NCBI GenBank assembly: GCA_964344335.1
Contig: CAYFMW010000020.1
Coordinates: 1-32,329 of the forward strand
Direction: 5' to 3'
Source of the DNA: RUG11894 sp964344335
GTDB taxonomy: Bacteria > Bacillota > Clostridia > Peptostreptococcales > Anaerovoracaceae
Length of the DNA: 32,329 nucleotides
Below are positions 14,209-22,912 of this stretch, piece by piece (positions within the stretch are counted from its first letter, which is position 1; every line of letters begins with the position of its first letter). The notes under the pieces are model-generated. The model saw only the letters and a list, made by a program, of their open reading frames with translations, ran no database searches and had not been told where the DNA came from. Position numbers and translations under genes: made by a program.

Positions 14209-15328
14209 CTATCCATCCAGCTCGCCCCTCTGCAGCGCATCGAGCGATGCGTTTATAAAATCGTCCAGATCCCCGTCCATCACGGCGCCCACATTGGAAG
14301 TCTCGCATCCGCTGCGGTGATCCTTCACCATCGTATAGGGCTGAAACACATAGGAGCGAATCTGGTTGCCCCAGGCAATCTGTCCGTAATCCCCGTGCAG
14401 CTCGCTAATCTTCTCCTTGTGCTCTTGCTTCACCAGCGCGTATAGCTTCGAATAGAGCATGCGCATCGCGTACTCCTTGTTCTGGTGCTGGCTGCGCTCG
14501 TTCTGACAACTGACGACGATGTTCGTCGGAAGGTGCGTAATCCGCACGGCCGAGTCGGTCTTGTTTACATGCTGACCACCAGCGCCGCCGGACCTGTAAG
14601 TGTCTATTCGCAGGTCCTCGGGGTTAATCTCGACTTCGATATCCTCCGGCAGCTCCGGCATAACATTGACGAGCGCGAAGCTCGTCTGCCGCTTTCCGCT
14701 CGCGTTAAAGGGGCTTATCCTTACGAGCCTGTGAACCCCCGACTCCGTCTTTAAAAGCCCGTAGGCATACTCGCCTTCGACGAGGAGCTCCACATTCTTG
14801 ATTCCGCCCTCGGTATCGCGTTGAAAATCCAGTATTTTAACCTTGAAGTCCTTGCCCTCGGCCCAGCGCGTGTACATGCGCAGAAGCATCTCGGCCCAGT
14901 CCTGAGCGTCCAGGCCTCCGACTCCGGGATGGATGTTGAGCAGGGCATTGTTGATGTCGTATTCTTCGCCTAAAAGCGTCATTACGCGCAGGTTCTCCGC
15001 CTTGTGGAGGAATTCCTCGTAAGAGGCCCTCGCGTCCGCGGCGACATCCTCGTCCGATTCCTCATCGGCTATTTCAATCAATACTTCCGTGTCCGAAAAG
15101 AGGCGCTCGCATTCCTCAAAGTCCGCGAGGACGGATTCGAGGGCCCCCCTCTCCTTTAGGGCACTCATCGCCCGCTCCTGATCGTCCCAGAAGCCCGGAA
15201 GCGTCGCCTGGAAATTCAGTTCCTCGAGCCTCTCGGTCTTTTTATCTACCTCAAAGGCTTTCCCTGAGCTTCCTCAGGGTCTCCGCCGCCTGATCCAAAT
15301 CGTTCTTTATGTCGTCAAGTAATATCAT
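14209..15328 (-). CDS. prfB: Peptide chain release factor 2, with programmed +1 frameshift
   Basis: RF2 ends translation at UGA and UAA. The first 25 codons (MILLDDIKNDLD ... LRKLRESL) start at ATG 15328 and stop at TGA 15251-15253. Shifting +1 at CTT-TGA continues as EVDKKTERLEELNFQ and runs 347 codons to 14209, giving about 372 residues, normal for RF2. The stop-recognition tripeptide SPF is in RISPFNASGKRQTS, and the catalytic GGQ is in GGAGGQHVNKTDSAVR. The reading from ATG 15168 alone would lack the N-terminal helical domain. A GGAG ribosome site precedes 15328. It is co-transcribed with secA (49 bp upstream), an arrangement conserved in Bacillota. Confidence 0.96.
15251..15265 (-). promoter_or_regulatory. 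prfB: prfB autoregulatory frameshift site
   Basis: Minus-strand AGG GAA AGC CTT TGA G: an SD-like AGGGAA is spaced exactly as in the classical RF2 site (AGGGGG TAT CTT TGA C). The slippery CTT and the TGA follow. Low RF2 lets the ribosome pause and slip +1 from CUU to UUU. Confidence 0.9.
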
Positions 15329-15376
15329 AACAGTCTCTCCTGTTTTAAATTTCAATGCATGTTTTGGGCGCGCCCA

Positions 15377-18208
15377 CTAATTCCTGCCGCAGCAGTTCTT
15401 GTACTTCTTCCCGCTGCCGCAGGGGCAGGGATCGTTGCGCCCCGGCTTCTTCGCGACGCGCACCGGCTCCGGCCTCGCGTCCCCGGCATTGGTGACGATT
15501 TGCTCTCCCCGCGCCCGCGCCCCCGAGCCGGTACCACCCGCCTCGCCCGCAAGCTGCGACATCGCCGAGGCCTCGGAAGCCGCCTGATCCATCGCTCCTC
15601 CGCCCTCGTCCTTGCGCTGCCCGCCAATCCGGGTGACCTGCTTCCTCTCGGAAGTCGTCTGCAGCGTAACGCCGAACACGAACTTAATCATATCCTCGCA
15701 GATGCTCTTTATCATCAGCTCGAACATATCCTGACCTTCATTCGCGTAAGCCTGCGCCGGATCCTGCTGCCCAAGCGAACGAAGCCCTATACCGGTCTTG
15801 AGCTGATCCATCGCATCGATGTGGTCCATCCACTTTATATCCACGATGCGGAGCATAATCATGCGCTCGATCTCCCTCATGCGCTCGATTCCTATCTCCT
15901 GCTCCTTGGCCTGATAGAACTGCTCGTACATATGCATTATATCCTCGTTGAGGATATCTCTGTCCAAAACCCGCAGCTGCTCCGGGCTGTAGCTGATGTC
16001 GTAAAAACGCGGATTCATCGCCTTCAGCCTGGCGTTGAGTGTCTTGAAATCCCAATCCGCGGGATTCCTTCCGGTCGCGGTCACATAGTCGAGAATCTCG
16101 TTTACGCCGTCCTGCATCATGCCTACGATATGCTTGCGCAGATCCTCACCATGAAGCACCCTGTTGCGCTCGCCGTAGATGATTGAACGCTGGCGGTTCA
16201 TTACATCGTCGTACTGCAACACATATTTTCTGATGCCGTAGTTGCGGCTCTCGACCTTCTTCTGCGCGTTTTCGATGGTGCGCGAAAGCATGCCCGCCTC
16301 GATAGGCTGATCCTCCTCCATGCCCATGCGCTCCATCAGCGTCTGTATCCGCTCGCCTCCGAAGAGCCTCATCAGGTCGTCGTCGAGGGCCACGAAGAAC
16401 TGAGTGCTGCCCGGGTCGCCCTGACGCCCGCTCCTGCCGCGCAGCTGGTTGTCGATGCGCCTGGCCTCGTGCCTCTCCGTTCCGATAATATGAAGCCCCC
16501 CGAGTGCAATCACCCTCTCCTGCTCGGGCTTGCGCTCCTCAGCGAAGCGCTCCAAAAGCTCGTGATACTTCTCCCGCGCCTCGATCAGCTCGGGATCTTC
16601 AAGCGGAACGAAGCTGCTCGCAAAGGAGATTGCCTCATCCTCGTATCCGAGCTTCTTCATCTCTTTTTTCGCCTCGAAGTCCGGATTTCCGCCGAGGATT
16701 ATGTCCGTGCCTCTACCGGCCATGTTCGTCGCTATCGTAACCGCGCCTTCGCGGCCCGCCTGGGCTACGATCTCCGCCTCTCGCATATGCTGCTTGGCGT
16801 TGAGCACATTGTGCGGCACGCCGCTGCGCCGCAATAGCTCCGAAAGCAGCTCGGACTTTTCGACCGATATGGTTCCGACCAGCACCGGCTGGCCGGTCGC
16901 ATGCCGCTCGATAATCTCCGCCAACACCGCCCTGTACTTGCCGCGCGCGGTCGCGTAGACCGAATCGTCCATATCGTCCCTTATTATCGGCTTGTTCGTC
17001 GGAATCTCCACGACCTGCATGTTGTAGATATCCGTAAATTCCTCTTCCTCGGTCTTCGCGGTACCGGTCATGCCGGCGAGCTTTTTGTACATGCGGAAAT
17101 AATTCTGAATCGTAATCGTGGCCAGGGTCTTCGACTCGCTCTGAATCTTTATGCCCTCCTTGGCCTCGATGGCCTGGTGCAAGCCCTCCGAATAGCGCCT
17201 TCCGAACATAAAGCGTCCGGTAAACTCGTCGACTATTACGATCTCGCCGTCCTTTTCTATGTAGTCCACATCGCGCTTCATCAGGTTGTGAGCCTTCAGC
17301 GCAATCTGCACATGATGGTTTATCTCCATATTCTCCGGGTCGGAGAAGTTCTCTATCTTAAAGAAGCTCTCGCACTTTGCGACTCCTCGCTCCGTAATCG
17401 ACACGGTCCTGTCCTTTTCGTCGACCGTAAAGTCGCCGGTGGGCTCAGCGCCGTCCTCGCCCAGCTCGCCCCGCTCCAGCGTGCGCACAAAGCCGTCGGC
17501 TATGCTGTAGAGCTCGTTCGATTCCGTCCCCATGCCGGAAATGATGAGCGGCGTGCGCGCCTCGTCGATCAGTATCGAGTCGACCTCGTCCACGATGGCA
17601 TAGTTGAGCTCCCGCTGCATCTGGTCGCGCTTGTAGACGGCCATGTTGTCGCGCAGATAGTCGAAGCCGAACTCGTTATTCGTGCCGTAGATTACATCCG
17701 CGTTGTAGGCCTCCCGCCTCTGCACGCTGTCGAGGCCGTGCACGATTACGCCCACCGAAAGCCCCAGAAATGTATAGAGCTTGCCCATCCACTCGCAGTC
17801 GCGCTTGGCCAGATAGTCGTTGACCGTAACCACATGAACCCCCTTGCCCGTAAGAGCATTGAGGTAGACCGGCAGCGTCGCGACGAGGGTTTTTCCTTCG
17901 CCCGTCTTCATCTCCGCGATATTGCCCTCGTGAAGGACGATGCCGCCGATGAGCTGCACATGGAAGTGCTTCATGCCGAGGGTTCTGACCGCGGCCTCCC
18001 TACATACGGCGAAGGCTTCCGGAAGAATGTCGTCCAGGGTCTCGCCCGCAGCGAGCCTTCCCTTAAACTCGTCCGTCTTTGCGCGCAGCTCGCCGTCCGA
18101 GAGCCCCTGCATCTTCCCGTCCAGCGCCTCAATCTTAGCGACGATCTTCTCGATCCTGCGGATCTCCTTAGTATTCCAATCGCCGAATATTTTCTCTAAA
18201 AATCCCAT
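15377..18208 (-). CDS. secA: Preprotein translocase ATPase SecA
   Basis: A 943-residue SecA, the cytosolic motor that drives unfolded preproteins through SecYEG. It has Walker A MKTGEGKT (residues 100-108), the DEVDSILIDEARTPLIISG segment near 207, and the preprotein-binding region from about 230. The second nucleotide-binding half contains ATNMAGRGTDI and QLRGRSGRQGDPG. A C-terminal zinc site is CPCGSGKKYKNCC (C928, C930, C939, C940), used for SecB or lipid contact. The linker before it (residues 870-915) is variable, Ala/Gly-rich. The AGGAG ribosome site is 9 nt from ATG 18208. First gene of secA-prfB-ppaX. Confidence 0.98.
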   Translation of the reverse strand: MGFLEKIFGDWNTKEIRRIEKIVAKIEALDGKMQGLSDGELRAKTDEFKGRLAAGETLDDILPEAFAVCREAAVRTLGMKHFHVQLIGGIVLHEGNIAEMKTGEGKTLVATLPVYLNALTGKGVHVVTVNDYLAKRDCEWMGKLYTFLGLSVGVIVHGLDSVQRREAYNADVIYGTNNEFGFDYLRDNMAVYKRDQMQRELNYAIVDEVDSILIDEARTPLIISGMGTESNELYSIADGFVRTLERGELGEDGAEPTGDFTVDEKDRTVSITERGVAKCESFFKIENFSDPENMEINHHVQIALKAHNLMKRDVDYIEKDGEIVIVDEFTGRFMFGRRYSEGLHQAIEAKEGIKIQSESKTLATITIQNYFRMYKKLAGMTGTAKTEEEEFTDIYNMQVVEIPTNKPIIRDDMDDSVYATARGKYRAVLAEIIERHATGQPVLVGTISVEKSELLSELLRRSGVPHNVLNAKQHMREAEIVAQAGREGAVTIATNMAGRGTDIILGGNPDFEAKKEMKKLGYEDEAISFASSFVPLEDPELIEAREKYHELLERFAEERKPEQERVIALGGLHIIGTERHEARRIDNQLRGRSGRQGDPGSTQFFVALDDDLMRLFGGERIQTLMERMGMEEDQPIEAGMLSRTIENAQKKVESRNYGIRKYVLQYDDVMNRQRSIIYGERNRVLHGEDLRKHIVGMMQDGVNEILDYVTATGRNPADWDFKTLNARLKAMNPRFYDISYSPEQLRVLDRDILNEDIMHMYEQFYQAKEQEIGIERMREIERMIMLRIVDIKWMDHIDAMDQLKTGIGLRSLGQQDPAQAYANEGQDMFELMIKSICEDMIKFVFGVTLQTTSERKQVTRIGGQRKDEGGGAMDQAASEASAMSQLAGEAGGTGSGARARGEQIVTNAGDARPEPVRVAKKPGRNDPCPCGSGKKYKNCCGRN

Positions 18209-18298
18209 TCAAAAAATCTCCTATATTCATAACCGCGCCAAAGCGACTCGCAACATCACTAAAGCACAACAAAAGCGAAGCCCGCGCCCCGAGAAATA

Positions 18299-18307
18299 AT
18301 TATAACA
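18299..18307 (-). promoter_or_regulatory. secA: Extended -10 promoter for the secA operon
   Basis: Minus-strand TGT TATAAT, about 90 bp upstream of the secA start; no strong -35. Same type as before deoD and the Ldh2-type gene. Confidence 0.55.
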
Positions 18308-18476
18308 TTAAAATAGTCCGGTGGATAGAAGAAAGGCGGAAACTTGGGAAAATTTTACATAAACTTCTCTGCGCAAACAAGCATTCCGTTTCCCCTTAGA
18401 ATCCTTAAATAGGCTATTATTATTATGTCACCCGCATAAAGCACTCTCGTTTAGATTTTTTTTAAAGGCTACTTTT

Positions 18477-18809
18477 ATGCTATCAACGGCTGAAAGACTT
18501 AAATACCTGCGCGAAAGAGAAGAGCTAACACAAGCTGAACTGGCCGGAGCGATAGGCATAAATGTCCAGACCTATAAAGGCTACGAGGAAGGTCGGCACA
18601 ATATACCTTCATCCATCCTCGCAGACCTGTGCAGATTCTATAATGTGAGCGCAGACTTTGTGCTCGGACTTGTTGATCTTCTGTATTCCAATGCTCCGAC
18701 CGGAGACGAAACAATCGAACGCTACTATTTCTTTTCCGAAAAAGACAAGATACTCGTGAGAGAAATAGTAAAGACCATCCACTGCCAACGCAAAGGAAAG
18801 GACAAGTGA
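18477..18809 (+). CDS. Small XRE-family HTH regulator
   Basis: A 110-residue protein with a Cro/C1-type helix-turn-helix at about residues 7-62 (AERLKYLREREELTQAELAG, then INVQTYKGYEEGRHNIPS, then LADLCRFYNVSADFVLGL). A short C-terminal region of about 45 residues without a known domain follows and ends in a basic tail. The AAAGG ribosome site is 8 nt before ATG 18477. It is divergent from secA, with about 270 bp between them, and convergent with the isomerase gene. It may regulate itself or a neighbour; no operator was identified. Its target and ligand are unknown. Confidence 0.88.
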   Translation: MLSTAERLKYLREREELTQAELAGAIGINVQTYKGYEEGRHNIPSSILADLCRFYNVSADFVLGLVDLLYSNAPTGDETIERYYFFSEKDKILVREIVKTIHCQRKGKDK

Positions 18810-18882
18810 ATTGTACAAGATCGAGATGAGGAACTGTATTCATTTTGATGTTTGGAAAATCGGCACTATGTTAATCGTCGAA

Positions 18883-20091
18883 CTATAGCGCCTCCACCAA
18901 CTTCTTAACCTCCAGCTTATAGCTCTCCACCCCGGGCTGATCGAAGGGATTTACGCCGAGGAGCATTGCGGATATCGCGGCGGACATTTCGAAGAAGTAT
19001 ATAAGCCTGCCGAGATTAATTTCGTCCAATCGTTCTGCTTTTATCAAAATTATCGGGATGCCTCCGTCGCTGTGGGCCTTCAGTACGCCTTCCTCAAAGC
19101 AGCGTTTTATGCCTGCAAGTGTTTTCCCTGCATAGGCGCTGCCTGCGGACTTGGGAATCGTAAAGTCTGCGGGGGGCTCATCGAAGAGAATCATCGTCTC
19201 GGAAAAGACCTGACTGCCTTGCTGGAGGAACTGCCCCACGGAGTGAAGATCCCGGGGAAAGCTCAGCGATGTGGGATAGGCTCCCTTGCCTTCCTTCCCT
19301 TCGCTCTCCGCGAAGAGCTGCTGTAGCCAGTCGCCAAAAGACCGGAGGCGCACATCGAAGTAGCTGAAAATCTCCAAGGATTTTCCGAGCTTTTGCAGCG
19401 CGACGCGCGCGCATGCGTAGTCCGCGCATTGCAGGTCGCCCGTAAAGCTCCGCGCGCCCTCAAGCAGAGCGGATATATCGAGGCCTGCGACCGCTATCGG
19501 GAGAAGGCCCACGACGCTCAGCACCGAATATCTGCCTCCTATGTCCTCGGGAACATCGAAGAGCTCAAGGCCCTCGTTTTCTGCTTCTTTACGGAGCGCG
19601 CCTTCGCCGGGGCCCGCCAGGATATAAATTCGCTCCTTTGCATCGGAGCCGTATTTTTTTAACATTTCCTCTTTGAGGATGGAGTATGCAAGGATGGTCT
19701 CGAGGGTATTTCCGGACTTGGAGATTGCGCAGATGCATGTCTCTTCTTTTTGCATGCGCTCTATAACTTTCGCCATCTGAGAGCCGCTCATATCGTAACC
19801 GGTAAATTCGACTTCGGGTCTGCCGGCTTTACCGCCGAGCGCCTCTATTGCGGCGCTTGCGCCGAGGTAGGATCCCCCGATGCCTATTGCGACGAAATAG
19901 CTGCATTTTTCCGCAATTTCGTCCGCGCTTTTTTGGATGCGCGCAAGTAAATCATCGTCGAAGTTTTCGGGGAGGCTCACCCAACCGGTCATCGGAATCT
20001 TGCCGGATTTTAAAGAGTGGACATGTTCGAGAGCCTCGCTTCTGAGTTCCGCGCATTGAGCTATTTTGGAATACTGTAAATCTAATTGCAT
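18883..20091 (-). CDS. pgi: Glucose-6-phosphate isomerase
   Basis: A 402-residue cytosolic enzyme interconverting glucose-6-phosphate and fructose-6-phosphate. It is shorter than the roughly 450 residues usual in Bacillota. Motifs: AIGIGGSYLGASAAIEAL (residues 68-85), SKSGNTLET (124-132), sugar-phosphate and base-catalyst region FPRDLHSVGQFLQQGS, and C-terminal FDQPGVESYK with the conserved lysine. All core signatures are present, so the short length reflects trimmed loops and not truncation. ATG 20091 was chosen for its AGGGTG ribosome site; the in-frame reading to 20142 has none. It is monocistronic, behind its own extended -10. Confidence 0.95.
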   Translation of the reverse strand: MQLDLQYSKIAQCAELRSEALEHVHSLKSGKIPMTGWVSLPENFDDDLLARIQKSADEIAEKCSYFVAIGIGGSYLGASAAIEALGGKAGRPEVEFTGYDMSGSQMAKVIERMQKEETCICAISKSGNTLETILAYSILKEEMLKKYGSDAKERIYILAGPGEGALRKEAENEGLELFDVPEDIGGRYSVLSVVGLLPIAVAGLDISALLEGARSFTGDLQCADYACARVALQKLGKSLEIFSYFDVRLRSFGDWLQQLFAESEGKEGKGAYPTSLSFPRDLHSVGQFLQQGSQVFSETMILFDEPPADFTIPKSAGSAYAGKTLAGIKRCFEEGVLKAHSDGGIPIILIKAERLDEINLGRLIYFFEMSAAISAMLLGVNPFDQPGVESYKLEVKKLVEAL

Positions 20092-20150
20092 ATTAATCAC
20101 CCTGTATCGGATAGAAATACAAAAATCTCCACAAGCAAACACTTCTTGTG

Positions 20151-20159
20151 ATTATACCA
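20151..20159 (-). promoter_or_regulatory. pgi: Extended -10 promoter for pgi
   Basis: Minus-strand TGG TATAAT, 60 bp upstream of the pgi start. A TTGCAC lies 19 bp further up, a long spacer for a -35. Confidence 0.5.
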
Positions 20160-20226
20160 CGGAATATCGGATTAGGTGCAAAATAGGCAACATAATGTCG
20201 TGAATTATGGGTAAAATCCCCGCTTG

Positions 20227-20235
20227 TGTTATAAT
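20227..20235 (+). promoter_or_regulatory. Extended -10 promoter for the Ldh2-type gene
   Basis: TGT TATAAT, consensus extended -10, about 50 bp upstream of ATG 20284. It is divergent from the pgi promoter 70 bp away. Confidence 0.55.
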
Positions 20236-20283
20236 AAGCTCACATACTAGGATTGAAATTTTTGTGAATAGAAAGGAAAACTT

Positions 20284-21402
20284 ATGCTGTACGACGATCA
20301 AAACAGACCCTACTTCCCCTGGGAGGAGGCGGAAAAGTTTATGCGCGCGGCCTTCGAAGCCTACGGCCTGCCCGCGGAGGATGCGGCGCTCTGCACGGAT
20401 GTGCTGCTCGAATCCGACCGCAGAGGCATCGAGAGCCACGGCTGCAACCGCTTTAAACCCATATATCTCGACCGCATAGATGCGGGGATTCTAAATCCGA
20501 TTACTAAGATAGATGTCGTAAAGGAGACGCCCACTACTGCGGTGCTGGATGCGGGCGACGGCATGGGCATGGTCGCAAGCGATCTGGCGATGCGCATGGC
20601 TATAGAGAAGGCCGGCAAGTTCGGCATGGCGGGCGTCGCGGTGCGAAATTCTTCGCACTACGGGATTGCGGGATACTGGACGAGCATGGCGACGGATGCC
20701 GGCATGATAGGCATAACGGGCACCAACGCGCGGCCTTCGATAGCGCCGACCTTCGGCGTCGAGAACATGCTCGGCACAAACCCCCTCACATTCGGCATGC
20801 CCACGGACGAGGAGTTTCCCTTTGCGCTGGACTGCGCAACTTCCATAATCCAGCGAGGCAAGATAGAATACTGGGCCCATCAAGGCGAGCCTACCCCTCC
20901 GGGAGCGGTCATTTCGAGGGACGGCAGAACCCTTACGGATTCCGAAGAGATTCTAAAGCTCCTGGTCTGCGGAGACGCGGCTCTGGCTCCTCTAGGCGGC
21001 GAAGGTGAGCGCACCGCGGGCTACAAAGGCTACGGTTATGCGGTCGTCGTGGAAATCCTGTCGGCGGCACTGCAGGCGGGAAGCTTTATGAAGGCTCTGA
21101 CGGGTATGGGGCCCGACGGAAAGAAGAGGCCTTATCATCTCGGTCACTTCTTCTTCGTCGTGGACCCGGAAGCCTTCTGCGGACTGGAGGTCTTCAAAAA
21201 GACGACGGGAGATATCCTCAGAGAGCTGCGAAATTCCGACAAGGCTCCGGGGCAGGAGAGAATCTACACCGCGGGCGAAAAGGAATGGCTCGTATGGCAG
21301 GAGCGCAAGGATAAAGGTGTTCCGATAGGCGAGCCTCTGCAAAGAGAATTTGAGCAAGTGCGCGACAAAAAGAACTTGGACTTCAGCTTCCCTTGGGAAT
21401 AG
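20284..21402 (+). CDS. Ldh2 / malate-lactate dehydrogenase family oxidoreductase
   Basis: A 372-residue NAD(P)-dependent 2-hydroxyacid dehydrogenase of the Ldh2/YlbC fold, a family unrelated to classical LDH. Visible motifs: SDRRGIESHG (residues 44-53), VAVRNSSHYGIAGYW with the likely catalytic His125, the Asn/Pro-rich TNARPSIAPTFG, LGTNPLTFGMP, the FALDCATSIIQRGKIE stretch, and GYKGYGYAVVVEILSAAL. Family members reduce pyruvate, oxaloacetate, oxoglutarate or ureidoglycolate-type keto acids; the substrate cannot be told. AAAGGA precedes ATG 20284. Monocistronic: own promoter, own strong terminator. A fermentative NADH-recycling role would fit an anaerobe (inference). Confidence 0.9.
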   Translation: MLYDDQNRPYFPWEEAEKFMRAAFEAYGLPAEDAALCTDVLLESDRRGIESHGCNRFKPIYLDRIDAGILNPITKIDVVKETPTTAVLDAGDGMGMVASDLAMRMAIEKAGKFGMAGVAVRNSSHYGIAGYWTSMATDAGMIGITGTNARPSIAPTFGVENMLGTNPLTFGMPTDEEFPFALDCATSIIQRGKIEYWAHQGEPTPPGAVISRDGRTLTDSEEILKLLVCGDAALAPLGGEGERTAGYKGYGYAVVVEILSAALQAGSFMKALTGMGPDGKKRPYHLGHFFFVVDPEAFCGLEVFKKTTGDILRELRNSDKAPGQERIYTAGEKEWLVWQERKDKGVPIGEPLQREFEQVRDKKNLDFSFPWE

Positions 21403-21413
21403 GGAAACTAAAA

Positions 21414-21444
21414 GCAGATGCAAACAAAATGCATCTGCTTTTTT
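21414..21444. terminator. Bidirectional terminator
   Basis: GCAGATGCA, 7-nt loop, TGCATCTGC, then TTTTTT on the plus strand. On the minus strand TTTTAGTTT follows. It separates the convergent Ldh2-type gene and the phosphoglucomutase operon. Confidence 0.85.
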
Positions 21445-21469
21445 AAGATAAATCGACTCAGTCTTGAGT

Positions 21470-22912
21470 TTATTTGCTCTGGGAGCAATACTCTTCGATT
21501 AAATTCTCCATCCGCTGCTCGCAATTTGCGAAGAAGTAATATTTTATCTTCGGCTCGGTGCCCGAAGGCCTTATAACTACGCGGCTTCCGTCGTCGAAGT
21601 CCTCGATCTGGGTCTCGGGCTTCTCCTCGCCCGGCTGCAGGGCCACCGAAATTGTCCGGCTCAGCACGGGTCCGTAAAGGGCGTTCAGCTCCTCGAGCTT
21701 ATCCGCGAGCGTCTTGCCCTCGGCCTTGAGGCAGGCCGCAGCCTTGCAAATCAGCCTCGCTCCGAGCACCCCGTCCTTGTCTCTTGCGTAGAGCCCCGCG
21801 AGCATGCCGTTGCTCTCCTCGAATGCGAAGGCGAAATTCTCCCCCGCAATATCCATCTGCTCCGCTATATATTTAAATCCCACCTGCGTCTTTACAACCT
21901 GCATGCCCTTTGCGCGCGCGATTCTGTCCGCAAGAGGAGTGCTCACGAAGGAAGAGGCGAAGACCTTCCCGCTCATATCCGCCTTTTCGCAGATATATGC
22001 GAGCACGAGGCTCCCGAGTTCGTTGCCGGAGAGGAGCCTGTATTCCCCCTGCGCGATTTTGCACATCGCGCCCACGCGATCGCAGTCGGGGTCGGTCGCC
22101 ACTATAATATCGCTGTCTATTCCCTCCGCGGCGCGCCTCGCGGCATGTTCCAAGGCAATTTGGTAGGAGCTCAAAAACTCGGGATTGGGCTGCGGGCAAG
22201 TCGGAAAATCGCCATCGGGCTCTTCCTGCTCGGGCACCACAAAGAGATTAAAGCCATCCTCGCAAAGCACCTCCGTAACCGGCCTTCTTCCGCTGCCGTG
22301 AAGCGGCGTATATATTACGGAGAGTTCCGAAGATGCCGGCTCGTCGTAGTCCGATGCCTTTTTCAGAGCCTCCTTGTAAGCCTCGTAGACCTCCTCCGAG
22401 ATTAAGAATTCCGCGGGAATTTCCCCGGACTCGTCTCCTTCGGTCTCGGGGACAAAATCCCCCTGCAAAAGCTCTATTTCCTTTTGAATGCCGTCTGCGG
22501 TCTCCTCGAGTATCTGTCCGCCGTTCGGTCCGTAGACCTTAAAGCCGTTATACTCTTTGGGGTTGTGGCTCGCTGTAATAACTATTCCCGCATCGGCCGC
22601 AAGATGCCTTACTGCAAAGGAGAGCACCGGCACCGGCATTATCTCTTCGAACATCTGCACCGCAACGCCCTCTTCCTTTAGCGTCTTCGCCGTCTTAAGC
22701 GCAAACTCGAAGGAGTTGTTGCGGCTGTCGCGGGCGATTACTGCAAGGGGCGCGGGCCTTCGGCCGTCGCCTTTGCCGTGCGCTTCGAAGTCCTTTAAAA
22801 GAAAGCGCGCGAGCGCCCGGCTCAAGAGCTCTATCGTAGCGAGATTAAACTCGCCGGGGGCTGCCCCCATTATTCCGCGTATACCCGCGGTGCCGAATTT
22901 AAGTTTATACAT
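21470..22912 (-). CDS. Phosphoglucomutase / phosphomannomutase
   Basis: A 480-residue alpha-D-phosphohexomutase. The phosphoserine loop is TASHNPKEYNGFKVYGPNGG with Ser115, the metal site is ATDPDCDRVGAM (DxDxDR), the sugar-binding FAFEESNG loop is present, and the C-terminal phosphate loop is VIRPSGTEPKIKYYF. It interconverts hexose-6- and hexose-1-phosphates, supplying nucleotide-sugar synthesis. It is most like the Bacillota PgcA/Pgm family but clearly shorter than the usual 570-600 residues, especially in the middle and end. All four motifs are retained, so it is probably a compact functional form. Its start overlaps the preceding membrane protein by 8 nt, so it is the last gene of the GT2 operon. 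Confidence 0.93.
   Translation of the reverse strand: MYKLKFGTAGIRGIMGAAPGEFNLATIELLSRALARFLLKDFEAHGKGDGRRPAPLAVIARDSRNNSFEFALKTAKTLKEEGVAVQMFEEIMPVPVLSFAVRHLAADAGIVITASHNPKEYNGFKVYGPNGGQILEETADGIQKEIELLQGDFVPETEGDESGEIPAEFLISEEVYEAYKEALKKASDYDEPASSELSVIYTPLHGSGRRPVTEVLCEDGFNLFVVPEQEEPDGDFPTCPQPNPEFLSSYQIALEHAARRAAEGIDSDIIVATDPDCDRVGAMCKIAQGEYRLLSGNELGSLVLAYICEKADMSGKVFASSFVSTPLADRIARAKGMQVVKTQVGFKYIAEQMDIAGENFAFAFEESNGMLAGLYARDKDGVLGARLICKAAACLKAEGKTLADKLEELNALYGPVLSRTISVALQPGEEKPETQIEDFDDGSRVVIRPSGTEPKIKYYFFANCEQRMENLIEEYCSQSK

Noticed and set aside
15251..15253. Selenocysteine codon or nonsense mutation in prfB
   Set aside because: The TGA sits in the exact RF2 frameshift context (AGGGAA-AGC-CTT-TGA), and the +1 frame continues with RF2 sequence.
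15364..15373. GGGCGCGCCC palindrome after secA as a terminator
   Set aside because: Only a 10-bp self-complementary site without a loop or T run, and secA-prfB are expected to be co-transcribed.
16901..18199. Long antisense frame (432 codons) opposite secA
   Set aside because: Shadow of the secA coding frame; the composition (His/Arg/Val-rich) is typical of an antisense artefact.
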